Made by a program: the position numbers and the translations under genes. Below are positions 16,150 to 23,024 of a DNA stretch of 24,164 nucleotides, piece after piece. Position 1 is the first letter of the stretch. The number at the start of each line of letters is the position of its first letter. Source of the stretch: a virus; IMG/VR virus record IMGVR_UViG_3300046011_010306, positions 1 to 24,164 of that record; one strand, given 5' to 3'. A model generated the notes under the pieces. The model ran no database searches. It was not told the origin of the DNA and saw nothing but the letters and a program-made list of their open reading frames with translations.

Positions 16150-17730
16150 ATGGCAAGGCTTTCAGAAGACCATAAAGAAATTCAGTCTGGTAAAAAATTA
16201 GATGACGAAGGATATAGTGCGAAAATTGAAATGCAAAAAATTGTCCAGTCTATCAATAAACTAAAAAAGGTTATTAAGACCTCTGATCAACAAATCCCGG
16301 CCTGGGTTCAATCGAAAATTACAAAGGCGAGTGATTATCTAGATATTGCGGCTGATTATCTTGCGTCTGATGTTGAGATAGACGAAAGCACTTCATTCAC
16401 TATTAACCCAAAATCACATACTCAGGCTCAAAAAAGAGAAAAAACTACACAAAAAATACAACAAAAAGCAACCAATAATCCGAGCCCAGAAGAAGAAAAA
16501 GTAGCAAAAACAATGCTTTCAAAAAGAGGTCCTCAACTTCCAGAAGAAACCTCTCTGGTTGATAAAATCCTGGCTGAAATGATGGGCGATAAGCCGGGAT
16601 GTGACACAAAAAAGCCAAAAAAGCTAAATGCAATTGCAAAAAAACATAAAGTCTCCATTGAATCACTTGAAAAGCAATTGCAAAAGGGTATTAAAATTGA
16701 AATGGAACACACCAGCGATATCGGAGAGGCCGAAACTATTGCACTTCACCATCTAGACGAAATTCCTGATTATTATTCTAGGCTCCATAAGATGGAAAAG
16801 GGTGCCGAGCTGAATGAAGACCTTAGAGATTGGCTTAAAGATGGAGTTGGTGGCGGTGGTTGGGACAGGTATAACAGTGAAGGAGAAAGAGTTGGTAAAT
16901 GCGGTGATGCAAAAGAAGGTGATCCATACTCGGCGTGTCTATCAAAAGAAAAGGCAAATAAATTAGGAAAAGAAGGAATTGCAAGTTTTGTAAAAAGAAA
17001 AAGAGACGCCCAGGATAAGGCTGGTTATGATGAAAAAGGCGAAGGCCCTAAAGGAAGAAAACCTGTATTTGTAAAAACTAAAATAGACGAGGATCTTGAA
17101 TTTTTAGAAGAAAAAAATGAGCCAACCAATCCTGAACTTTGGTCTAAGGCAAAGTCATTAGCAAAACAAAAATTTGATGTTTATCCAAGTGCCTATGCAA
17201 ATTTATGGGCATCTAAGTGGTATAAAAAAAGAGGCGGTTCCTGGAAGAGTCTTGATGAGGCAACAACTCGCCTTCCAATGCAAACTGGTCAGCTTCTTAG
17301 GGTTCTTATCAATTGGAGGGGTAAGCACCTTTCGGTTCAGATGTTCTTCCCTCAATTAGGAACTCCTAGAAGAGACGAGATTACTTATGCGGTAAATAAG
17401 GTTTATCCAGAGGCCAGAGTAATTAGTTACGTACCTTGTGAAATGGATTCAAGCACTCCTATTGTTCAGGTGAGAGAGGATTGGCAAAAAGTTAATAAAA
17501 AAGACAAAACTGATGGGATGAGTCAAAAGGCGGTAGATGTTTATAGAAGAGAAAATCCAGGTTCAAAATTAAAAACGGCAGTAACAGAAAAAAATCCATC
17601 AGGGAAAAGAAAACAAAGAAGAATTAATTATTGTACAAGATCAAAGGGTCAACAAGAAATGCATAATATTGATTGCTCTAAGACCCCAGATAAACCAATT
17701 TGTAAAGCAAGGCGTCGTTGGAAGTGTTGA
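16150..17730 (+). CDS. Multidomain protein of unknown function between gp16 and gp17
   Basis: This 526-residue Lys-rich protein has several small domains that I recognise from cyanophages and some large DNA viruses. Residues about 20-75 contain IPAWVQSKITKASDYLDIAA. About 150-215 is a DUF5661-like segment (AIAKKHKVSIESLEKQLQKG, then EMEHTSDIGEAETIALHHLD). About 222-310 resembles DUF6321 (DLRDWLKDGVGGGGWDRYNS, CGDAKEGDPYSAC, FVKRKRDAQDKAGY). About 325-370 is DUF5872-like (FDVYPSAYANLWASKWYKKR). About 378-445 has RLPMQTGQLLRVLINWRGKH and QMFFPQ. The end is Cys/Arg-rich (MHNIDCSKTPDKPICKARRR then WKC). Pfam names are from memory. It starts three bases after gp16 and ends 155 bases before gp17. 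Its place between terminase subunits hints at packaging or DNA handling, but nothing in the sequence proves it. Confidence 0.75.
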   Translation: MARLSEDHKEIQSGKKLDDEGYSAKIEMQKIVQSINKLKKVIKTSDQQIPAWVQSKITKASDYLDIAADYLASDVEIDESTSFTINPKSHTQAQKREKTTQKIQQKATNNPSPEEEKVAKTMLSKRGPQLPEETSLVDKILAEMMGDKPGCDTKKPKKLNAIAKKHKVSIESLEKQLQKGIKIEMEHTSDIGEAETIALHHLDEIPDYYSRLHKMEKGAELNEDLRDWLKDGVGGGGWDRYNSEGERVGKCGDAKEGDPYSACLSKEKANKLGKEGIASFVKRKRDAQDKAGYDEKGEGPKGRKPVFVKTKIDEDLEFLEEKNEPTNPELWSKAKSLAKQKFDVYPSAYANLWASKWYKKRGGSWKSLDEATTRLPMQTGQLLRVLINWRGKHLSVQMFFPQLGTPRRDEITYAVNKVYPEARVISYVPCEMDSSTPIVQVREDWQKVNKKDKTDGMSQKAVDVYRRENPGSKLKTAVTEKNPSGKRKQRRINYCTRSKGQQEMHNIDCSKTPDKPICKARRRWKC

Positions 17731-17750
17731 GATTTAAATAGTTATTATGT

Positions 17751-17760
17751 CTAAATAATA
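17751..17760 (+). promoter_or_regulatory. Late-promoter-like motif, first copy before gp17
   Basis: CTAAATAATA lies 20 bases after the upstream stop codon and 31 bases before the start of a hairpin terminator. No open reading frame lies between this box and the terminator. It may therefore drive a short untranslated RNA. A second TTTAAATA sequence lies at 17733-17740. Confidence 0.45.
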
Positions 17761-17762
17761 AG

Positions 17763-17825
17763 TCTGTTCAGATGGCACTCTCTACGGGCAGAAAAGGCGC
17801 TTCTTTATGAGGTGTCTTTTCTTTT
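17763..17825 (+). ncRNA. Candidate small late RNA upstream of gp17
   Basis: A transcript initiated just downstream of the box at 17751-17760 would run into the hairpin terminator at 17792-17820 and end near 17825, giving an RNA of about 60 bases. Its 5' part contains TTCAGATGGCA, which is exactly complementary to the gp17 leader at 17853-17863. The RNA is a prediction from promoter, terminator and complementarity. Nothing shows that it is made, and the start is approximate. Confidence 0.25.
17792..17825 (+). terminator. Hairpin (rho-independent-like) terminator
   Basis: AAAAGGCGCTTC (17792-17803) pairs over 12 positions with GAGGTGTCTTTT (17809-17820), allowing three G-U pairs. The loop is TTTAT. 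The 3' arm ends in TTTT and is followed by CTTTT. It would stop transcription coming from the unassigned gene or from the box at 17751, isolating gp17 transcription. Confidence 0.65.
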
Positions 17826-17841
17826 ATGAAAAATTATTAAT

Positions 17842-17851
17842 CTAAATAATA
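17842..17851 (+). promoter_or_regulatory. Late-promoter-like motif, second copy, for gp17
   Basis: CTAAATAATA lies 34 bases before the gp17 ATG and just downstream of the terminator, so it is the likely promoter of gp17. The transcript would start inside the right arm of the inverted repeat. Confidence 0.55.
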
Positions 17852-17872
17852 ATGCCATCTGAATAGAATAGT

Positions 17873-17877
17873 AAAGG
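17873..17877 (+). promoter_or_regulatory. gp17 ribosome binding site
   Basis: AAAGG lies 8 bases before the ATG at 17886 and supports that start. It is one of only two clear Shine-Dalgarno sequences in the window, the other being at gp18. Confidence 0.55.
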
Positions 17878-17885
17878 TAATCATT

Positions 17886-20800
17886 ATGTCAGATAGGAAT
17901 TACATGGGAAATCCTCTTCTCAAGAGGGCAAATATTCCCAGTGAATTTACACAAGAGCAATTAGTAGAATTAGCAAAATGCGCTTCTGATCCTGTTTATT
18001 TTGCTAAGAATTATATTAAAATCGTTAACATTGATGATGGTCTTGTACCATTCGATATGTGGCCTTTTCAAGAAAAGATGCTTACGACTTTTCATGAGAA
18101 TAGATTTAGTATTTGTAAACTTCCCCGTCAGCCTCTAGAGGATAACACTCCAATCCCGACTTCTGGCGGTTATACAAAAATTAAGGATTTAAAAATTGGA
18201 GATTGTGTTTATGATTTGTACGGGAAGAAAACAAAAGTCATAAACAAAGTAAGTTATAAAAATACTGAAAAATGTTATAAGCTTTCATTTAAAGGAAAAA
18301 CATTTGAAGAAGAAATCGTTTGTGATAAGGACCACTTCTGGAGAGTATATTTTGACGACACTTCTTCAGTACTAACAGCAGAGCAAATTTATGATTTAAA
18401 AAAAGAAGTTTTCTTAAAAAGACAATCGTTTAATACATTAGTTGATAATTGGGGCGAAGTAATAAAATTAGTATCAATAGAAGAAGTCGAGCCCGTAAAT
18501 GTTTCGTGTGTTGAAGTAGAAAATAAGGACCATTCTTTTTTATGTGGTAAGAATTTTATACCCACAATGAATTGTGGTAAAGCATTAGCATTAGATACTA
18601 AAATTCCAACACCAACTGGTTGGACCACAATGGGAGAACTAAAAGTTGGTGATGAGGTCTTGTCTCCTAGCGGAGATTCAGTCAAAGTATTAACCAAGAC
18701 TGATCCAATGTATGATCATAAGTGTTATAAAATATATTTTGATAATGGAGAAGAAATCGTTGCTGATGCCGATCATTTATGGGAAGTATGCAAAAATAAG
18801 TATAATAGTAAAAAAGAGATATTAACAACAGAACGGTTAGTAGAAAAATATAAAAATAAGACTAGCAAAAGCATTGTAAATTTGTATTACATAAATGTAT
18901 CAAACTCTATAAATTGTTTTACAAAAAAAGAACTTCCTATTGATCCATATTTACTTGGGGTTTGGTTGGGGGATGGTTTTTCTTCCGACAGTAGGATAAT
19001 TGCACATAAAGACGATTTTGAATTCTATAAAACAAAAATTGATAATATTGGACATATAGCAGAATCCAATAATTGTTATAGATTTAATATTCTTGATCTA
19101 CATTCAAAACTAAGAAAATTAAATTTAATAAAAAATAAACATATCCCCCAAGATTATCTGAGGTCTTCTCACGAAGACCGATTAGAACTTCTTCGGGGTC
19201 TTATGGATACAGATGGATCATTAAGACCAAATAGTAGATCATTTGAATTTTACCAAAAAAATTATGATTTAATATTACAAGTAATTGAATTATTGGCAAG
19301 TTTAGGAATAAAATCAAGAACTCGGATTAAAAAAATAAAGGACTGCTTGTATTATACAGTATCATTTAATACTGATGAAATCGTTTTTAATTTACCGAGG
19401 AAAAAAAATTTAATAAAAAAAATTGATAAACCTCTTTATAGAAATAAAAGAATCTACATTCAAAAAATAGAGGAAGTAGAAAGTGTTCCGGTTGCATGTA
19501 TTTCTGTAGATAGTGAGGACAAATTATTTTTATGTGGTAATTCCTTTATTCCTACTCATAATTCCACAACTGCAGTATCATTCCTTCTACACTATGCAAT
19601 TTTTAATGAAAACATCTCAATTGCTATCCTAGCAAACAAAGCATCAACCGCAAAAGATTTACTAGGAAGACTCCAAGTATCTTTTGAAAACCTTCCCAAC
19701 TGGATGCAACAAGGTATTAAATCATGGAATAAAACCTCATTAGAACTTGAAAACGGTTCAAAAATTATAACTGCTTCTACTTCCGCATCTTCTGTTCGGG
19801 GTGGTTCTTATAATATTATCTTTTTGGACGAATTTGCGTTCGTGCCAAATAATGTGGCATTGAATTTCATGAATTCGGTTTATCCGACTATTTCTTCTGG
19901 TAAAGACTCAAAAGTTATAGTTGTTTCTTGTGTAACTAAAGATACTTATTTATTAACGGATAAAGGATACAGAAGATTAGAAAGATTAATAGATGAGTCT
20001 AAAAAGGGAGCATATTATACAGACAATTATATTGTGAGAGGAAAAAATCGATTCTACTCTGGTAATATTGTAGTAAATAATAAAAAATCACCTACAAATA
20101 TAATAAAAACAAGATATGAAGAGCTAGAGTGTTCTGAAGACCATAAATTATGGGCATTCAAAGAAGGAAAATATCAATACGTTAGAAGTAATGATCTATC
20201 TGTTGGAGATTTTATTGCAGTAAAATATAATCAACAAATATTTGGTAATGATGATTATATTGGGTATACTCCAAAAAAAGGTAAATGCACGAACTGTTTT
20301 TCCTGTGATTATGTCAATGAAGACATTGCATATTTTGTAGGATTATACGTTGCGGAAGGATATGCAAGAGAGGTCATTAGCAAGCGCACAGAGTCTCTTA
20401 CGGGGGGTCAAATTGTAATAAGTTGTGGCGATGATATTACAGAATCTTTGAACAAATTAGGAGTATCATATCAAGAAACAGACGAGGTTCATTATACAAT
20501 AAACTCAAAACATCTTGTTGAATTTTTAAAACTACTCGGATTCAATATCAAAAATAAAGCAACTCAAAAAGTACTACCAGATAAGGTATTATCATGGTCT
20601 AAGAAAAATATTACTGCCCTATTAAGAGGCATGTTTGATGGTGATGGCGGAGTGTCTAAAAAAGGTAGAGTAGCATACACTTCTACATCGAGGGAACTAA
20701 TTAGGCAAGTACAGCTTTTATTAGCAAATTTGGGTATTATTGGTACTGTTCGTAAAACTGTATCGGCACCAACTAAAATTGTAAAAGTATATTCTACGCA

Positions 20801-22271
20801 TTATACTATCGAAATAGAAGGAAGTCACTCAGTTAAATATTTTGAAGAGATTGGATTTGGTCTTAAAAGAAAACAGGATCGCATATGTCATTTAAGAATT
20901 CCTAAAAGAATAGGTTCAAATGCCGATTTTGTTCCAAATTCTGCGGTTATTATAAACGAAAATAAAAACAAAGAAATTCGTAAATTAGGTCTTTGTATTG
21001 GTCGAGGAAAGAAATTTAAAAATTTCTCTAGGGGGTTTTTAATCTCTCATAAAGAGAAAATATACGAGCATTCCAATGAAATTTTAAAAGAATTCTTTGA
21101 TGATAATGTCCAAGAGGACATGTATTGGTTAGAAATTAAAAGTATAGAAAAATCAGAAAATGAGGTTTTTGATGTTTCACTGCCAGATATTAAAGAAGAT
21201 AAGTGGGCTCACTCGGTTCTTTATAATAACTTTTTAGGACATCAAACTCCTAATGGACTTAATCATTTCTATAAAATGTGGGATGAGGCCATAAAGAAAG
21301 AAAATGATTATATCCCATTAGAAATTAATTGGAATGATGTTCCTGGAAGAGACGATGAATGGAAGAGAAAAACTATTGCAAACTTGGGATCCCAGAAGGC
21401 CTTCGACCAGGAGTTTAATTGCTCTTTCCTCGGATCATCAGACACCCTAATCTCCGGAGCAAAACTCCAAACACTAGTACATAATAAACCAATAAAATCC
21501 AAAAAGTTCCTTGACACTTATGAAGAGCCGATAGAAGAACATCAATACATGATAACGGTTGACGTTGCAAGAGGCGTCGATCTTGACTATTCGGCATTTA
21601 CTGTTATTGACATAACCAAAATGCCTTATAAAATGGTAGCAAAATACAGGGACAACACAATCAAACCGATTATGTTCCCATACATCGTTAAGGACGTTGG
21701 GCTCCATTATAATAAGGCGTTTGTTTTATGTGAAACAAATGACGTTGGAGATCAGGTTGCCAATGCCCTCCATTATGACCTTCAATACCCCAACCTACTT
21801 ACCTGTTTTATTAAAGGAAGACAGGGGCAAGTTTTAGGTCAGGGGTTTGGTGGAAACCGGGTCGAGTATGGCGTTAAAATGTCTAAAAACGTCAAAAAAT
21901 TAGGCTCGATTAACCTAAAGATGTTAATCGAAGAAGATAAACTATTAATCAATGATTACGATACGATTAATGAATTATCGACATTTATTCAAAAATCCAA
22001 TTCGTTTATGGCCGAGGAAGGCAAAAATGATGACTTGGTTGCCTGTTTAATTCTATTTGCCTGGGCCTCGACAAACGAATATTTCAAAGAAATCACCGAT
22101 GATGATATTAGAAAAAGACTATTTCAAGAGAAACAGGCCAATGAAGAAAACGATATGCTCCCAATTGGGTTTTTAGAAGACGGTCTGCAACAAGAAACTT
22201 TTGTAGAAGACGATAAAATTTGGAGTGTTGTTTCTAATGAGGAACTAGCCGCCCTTTGGAATTTTTATTGA
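17886..22271 (+). CDS. gp17: Large terminase gp17 with three inteins
   Basis: This is the ATP-driven DNA packaging motor and headful nuclease. The precursor is 1461 residues; removing inteins at 83-229, 233-559 and 682-1120 leaves 548, close to other gp17 proteins. Extein segments are 1-82, 230-232, 560-681 and 1121-1461. The N-terminal FDMWPFQEKML and FSICKLPRQ match the region before the T4 P-loop. Joined exteins give RQ-CGK-STT (T4: RQLGKTT), the Walker A motif. Walker B is IIFLDE (D648, E649). VIVVS joined to TPNGLNHFY equals the T4 coupling motif region (IIITTTPNGLNHFY). Nuclease acidic residues are visible as YMITVDVARG (D1226), LCETN (E1283) and NDDLVACLILFAW (D1382/D1383). Without splicing, Walker A and the coupling motif are both broken, so activity must depend on all three inteins leaving. 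The frame is uninterrupted throughout. Confidence 0.95.
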   Translation: MSDRNYMGNPLLKRANIPSEFTQEQLVELAKCASDPVYFAKNYIKIVNIDDGLVPFDMWPFQEKMLTTFHENRFSICKLPRQPLEDNTPIPTSGGYTKIKDLKIGDCVYDLYGKKTKVINKVSYKNTEKCYKLSFKGKTFEEEIVCDKDHFWRVYFDDTSSVLTAEQIYDLKKEVFLKRQSFNTLVDNWGEVIKLVSIEEVEPVNVSCVEVENKDHSFLCGKNFIPTMNCGKALALDTKIPTPTGWTTMGELKVGDEVLSPSGDSVKVLTKTDPMYDHKCYKIYFDNGEEIVADADHLWEVCKNKYNSKKEILTTERLVEKYKNKTSKSIVNLYYINVSNSINCFTKKELPIDPYLLGVWLGDGFSSDSRIIAHKDDFEFYKTKIDNIGHIAESNNCYRFNILDLHSKLRKLNLIKNKHIPQDYLRSSHEDRLELLRGLMDTDGSLRPNSRSFEFYQKNYDLILQVIELLASLGIKSRTRIKKIKDCLYYTVSFNTDEIVFNLPRKKNLIKKIDKPLYRNKRIYIQKIEEVESVPVACISVDSEDKLFLCGNSFIPTHNSTTAVSFLLHYAIFNENISIAILANKASTAKDLLGRLQVSFENLPNWMQQGIKSWNKTSLELENGSKIITASTSASSVRGGSYNIIFLDEFAFVPNNVALNFMNSVYPTISSGKDSKVIVVSCVTKDTYLLTDKGYRRLERLIDESKKGAYYTDNYIVRGKNRFYSGNIVVNNKKSPTNIIKTRYEELECSEDHKLWAFKEGKYQYVRSNDLSVGDFIAVKYNQQIFGNDDYIGYTPKKGKCTNCFSCDYVNEDIAYFVGLYVAEGYAREVISKRTESLTGGQIVISCGDDITESLNKLGVSYQETDEVHYTINSKHLVEFLKLLGFNIKNKATQKVLPDKVLSWSKKNITALLRGMFDGDGGVSKKGRVAYTSTSRELIRQVQLLLANLGIIGTVRKTVSAPTKIVKVYSTHYTIEIEGSHSVKYFEEIGFGLKRKQDRICHLRIPKRIGSNADFVPNSAVIINENKNKEIRKLGLCIGRGKKFKNFSRGFLISHKEKIYEHSNEILKEFFDDNVQEDMYWLEIKSIEKSENEVFDVSLPDIKEDKWAHSVLYNNFLGHQTPNGLNHFYKMWDEAIKKENDYIPLEINWNDVPGRDDEWKRKTIANLGSQKAFDQEFNCSFLGSSDTLISGAKLQTLVHNKPIKSKKFLDTYEEPIEEHQYMITVDVARGVDLDYSAFTVIDITKMPYKMVAKYRDNTIKPIMFPYIVKDVGLHYNKAFVLCETNDVGDQVANALHYDLQYPNLLTCFIKGRQGQVLGQGFGGNRVEYGVKMSKNVKKLGSINLKMLIEEDKLLINDYDTINELSTFIQKSNSFMAEEGKNDDLVACLILFAWASTNEYFKEITDDDIRKRLFQEKQANEENDMLPIGFLEDGLQQETFVEDDKIWSVVSNEELAALWNFY
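18132..18572 (+). mobile_element. Intein 1 of gp17: class 3-like mini-intein, Pro1
   Basis: This 147-residue in-frame insertion (gp17 residues 83-229) lies between Gln82 and Cys230 of the P-loop. Block A is PLEDNTPIPTSGGY followed by LKIGDCVYD. Block B is DKDHFW (H150, W152). Block F is SCVEVENKDHSFL (C208) and block G is FIPTMN (T227, N229), followed by Cys+1. Pro at position 1 has no nucleophile. Trp152, Cys208 and Thr227 form the Trp-Cys-Thr signature of class 3 inteins. Only about 35-45 residues separate blocks B and F, so there is no endonuclease. The usual penultimate His is Met. It is clearly related to intein 2 (shared KCYK..F, EEIV.D.DH.W, IEEVE.V.V.C, FLCG..FIPT). Confidence 0.85.
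18573..18581 (+). other. Three-residue micro-extein Cys-Gly-Lys of the P-loop
   Basis: TGTGGTAAA encodes gp17 residues 230-232, between the end of intein 1 (TMN) and the start of intein 2 (ALALDT). Aligning RQ-CGK-STT with T4 RQLGKTT leaves no gap, so these are native residues. They include the Walker A lysine (K232) that contacts ATP phosphates. Confidence 0.85.
18582..19562 (+). mobile_element. Intein 2 of gp17: class 3-like intein with LAGLIDADG endonuclease, Ala1
   Basis: This 327-residue insertion (gp17 residues 233-559) splits GK from STT in Walker A. Block A is ALALDTKIPTPTGW then LKVGDEVLS. Block B is DADHLW (H297, W299). Block F is ACISVDSEDKLFL (C538) and block G is FIPTHN (T557, H558, N559), followed by Ser+1. 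Ala1 plus Trp-Cys-Thr and Ser+1 fit class 3 inteins. A LAGLIDADG endonuclease is present: first motif LLGVWLGDG (D363), second LLRGLMDTDG (D443). The DNA is strikingly AT-rich: bases 18841-18900 hold 11 G+C of 60, against 25 of 60 at 21721-21780 in the gp17 extein. Confidence 0.9.
19929..21245 (+). mobile_element. Intein 3 of gp17: Cys1 intein with LAGLIDADG endonuclease, Gln end
   Basis: This 439-residue insertion (gp17 residues 682-1120) lies between VIVVS and TPNGLNHFY, the ATPase coupling motif. Block A is CVTKDTYLLTDKGY, with Cys682 as nucleophile. Block B is LECSEDHKLW (H753). Block F is EVFDVSLPD (D1096, the ordinary residue at this position). Block G is NNFLGHQ, ending His-Gln instead of His-Asn, with Thr+1. 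It therefore looks like a class 1 intein with C-terminal Gln, unlike inteins 1 and 2. Endonuclease motifs are YFVGLYVAEGYA (E824) and LLRGMFDGDGG (D920). A Cys cluster CTNCFSC precedes the first motif. The position is exact against T4 gp17, with no extein residue lost or gained. Confidence 0.9.
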
Positions 22272-22274
22272 GCA

Positions 22275-23021
22275 TTATTTAATTCTTATTCTCTTCGATG
22301 GATCTATTCCTCTATTTCTCTGATAAACAGTCAACGGTCCAGGTTTAGATTGAAATCCAGTTTCAGTACATTCCCAAATCTGAGCAGAAGTTACTTTTCC
22401 TCCAACTTTTCCACCTTTTGATGCATTAATTTTTATTTGTTCTTCAGAAATGCCACCAAAAAAACCTATTCCTAGTTCTCTTTGAATTGCTATAGCTTTT
22501 TTTCCATTTTCAGAATGCTTCTCCTTTGAAATTCCATAAAACCCTGTTTTATTTAATTTATTAGTATTGTGTGAATTTTCAAGGGCTCTTTTTCTTTGCT
22601 CTTCAGTTAAATTAAAAATCCCTGTCTCCTGTTCTCTATTTTTTTCGGCTCCTTTTTTTGAATTTTCTTTTCTTTTTTCCTCACTTAAACCATGAACTCC
22701 TTTTTTTAATTCGTAGCATTTTTTACCCGCATTTATAGATATTTGTATGTCCACCACACCATTACAACATCTATTCAGGCAATATGGATCTTTGTTAAAT
22801 ACTTCACTTATTAATTCCTTTTCTTTTCTATATGCATCTTTTCTTGTTGTAAAAGTGTATAAGATTTCTTTTTGGGGAGTATATTTTTTCCAATAATCTT
22901 TGTTAGTTTTTGGCGACCCCATATAATACTCATCAAATTTTTTTTCTTCATGCATCCCATAATAGTAATGGGGAACCTCTAAAAAGGTTATTTTATAGAC
23001 ATAAATTCGTGGTTCAGACAT
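22275..23021 (-). CDS. Free-standing homing endonuclease, GIY-YIG-like with NUMOD3-like repeats
   Basis: This 248-residue protein is the only gene on the minus strand, inserted between gp17 and gp18, which are neighbours in T4. Residues 7-80 (YVYKITF, HYYYGMH, EYYMGSPKT, then RKEKELISEVF) look like a variant GIY-YIG nuclease with a plausible catalytic Glu around 67-73. Four NUMOD3-like DNA-binding repeats follow: GLSEEKRKENSKKG (111-124), NLTEEQRKRALENS (137-150), GISKEKHSENGKKA (163-176) and GISEEQIKINASKGG (190-204). The end (IWECTETGFQSKP, then YQRNRGIDPSKR) resembles a sequence-recognition tail seen in such enzymes. Its stop is three bases from the gp17 stop. The upstream side has a hairpin and late-promoter-like box but no Shine-Dalgarno sequence. 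The target site is unknown. Confidence 0.8.
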   Translation of the reverse strand: MSEPRIYVYKITFLEVPHYYYGMHEEKKFDEYYMGSPKTNKDYWKKYTPQKEILYTFTTRKDAYRKEKELISEVFNKDPYCLNRCCNGVVDIQISINAGKKCYELKKGVHGLSEEKRKENSKKGAEKNREQETGIFNLTEEQRKRALENSHNTNKLNKTGFYGISKEKHSENGKKAIAIQRELGIGFFGGISEEQIKINASKGGKVGGKVTSAQIWECTETGFQSKPGPLTVYQRNRGIDPSKRIRIK

Positions 23022-23024
23022 AAC

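Larger units (their letters stand above)
17763..17867. repeat. Long-range inverted repeat flanking the terminator
   Basis: The left arm is 17763-17779 (TCTGTTCAGATGGCACT) and the right arm 17851-17867 (AATGCCATCTGAATAGA). The central 11 bases (17767-17777 and 17853-17863) are perfectly complementary. Over 17 positions only one pair fails in RNA if G-U is allowed. The 71 bases between the arms hold a complete hairpin terminator and a second promoter-like box. Each arm begins within a few bases after a CTAAATAATA box. Confidence 0.75.

Noticed and set aside
17174-17359. Small + strand frame within the unassigned gene between gp16 and gp17
   Set aside because: It overlaps a conserved domain in the main frame and has no start context of its own.
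18132-18581. Intein 1 as a native gp17 domain or an assembly artefact
   Set aside because: It has intein blocks at both ends, and its removal restores the RQCGKSTT motif exactly. It differs in sequence from intein 2, so it is not a misassembled duplicate.
17886-22271. Group I or II introns in gp17
   Set aside because: All three inserts are translated in frame without stops and carry intein blocks A, B, F and G with splice-junction residues, so splicing is at the protein level.
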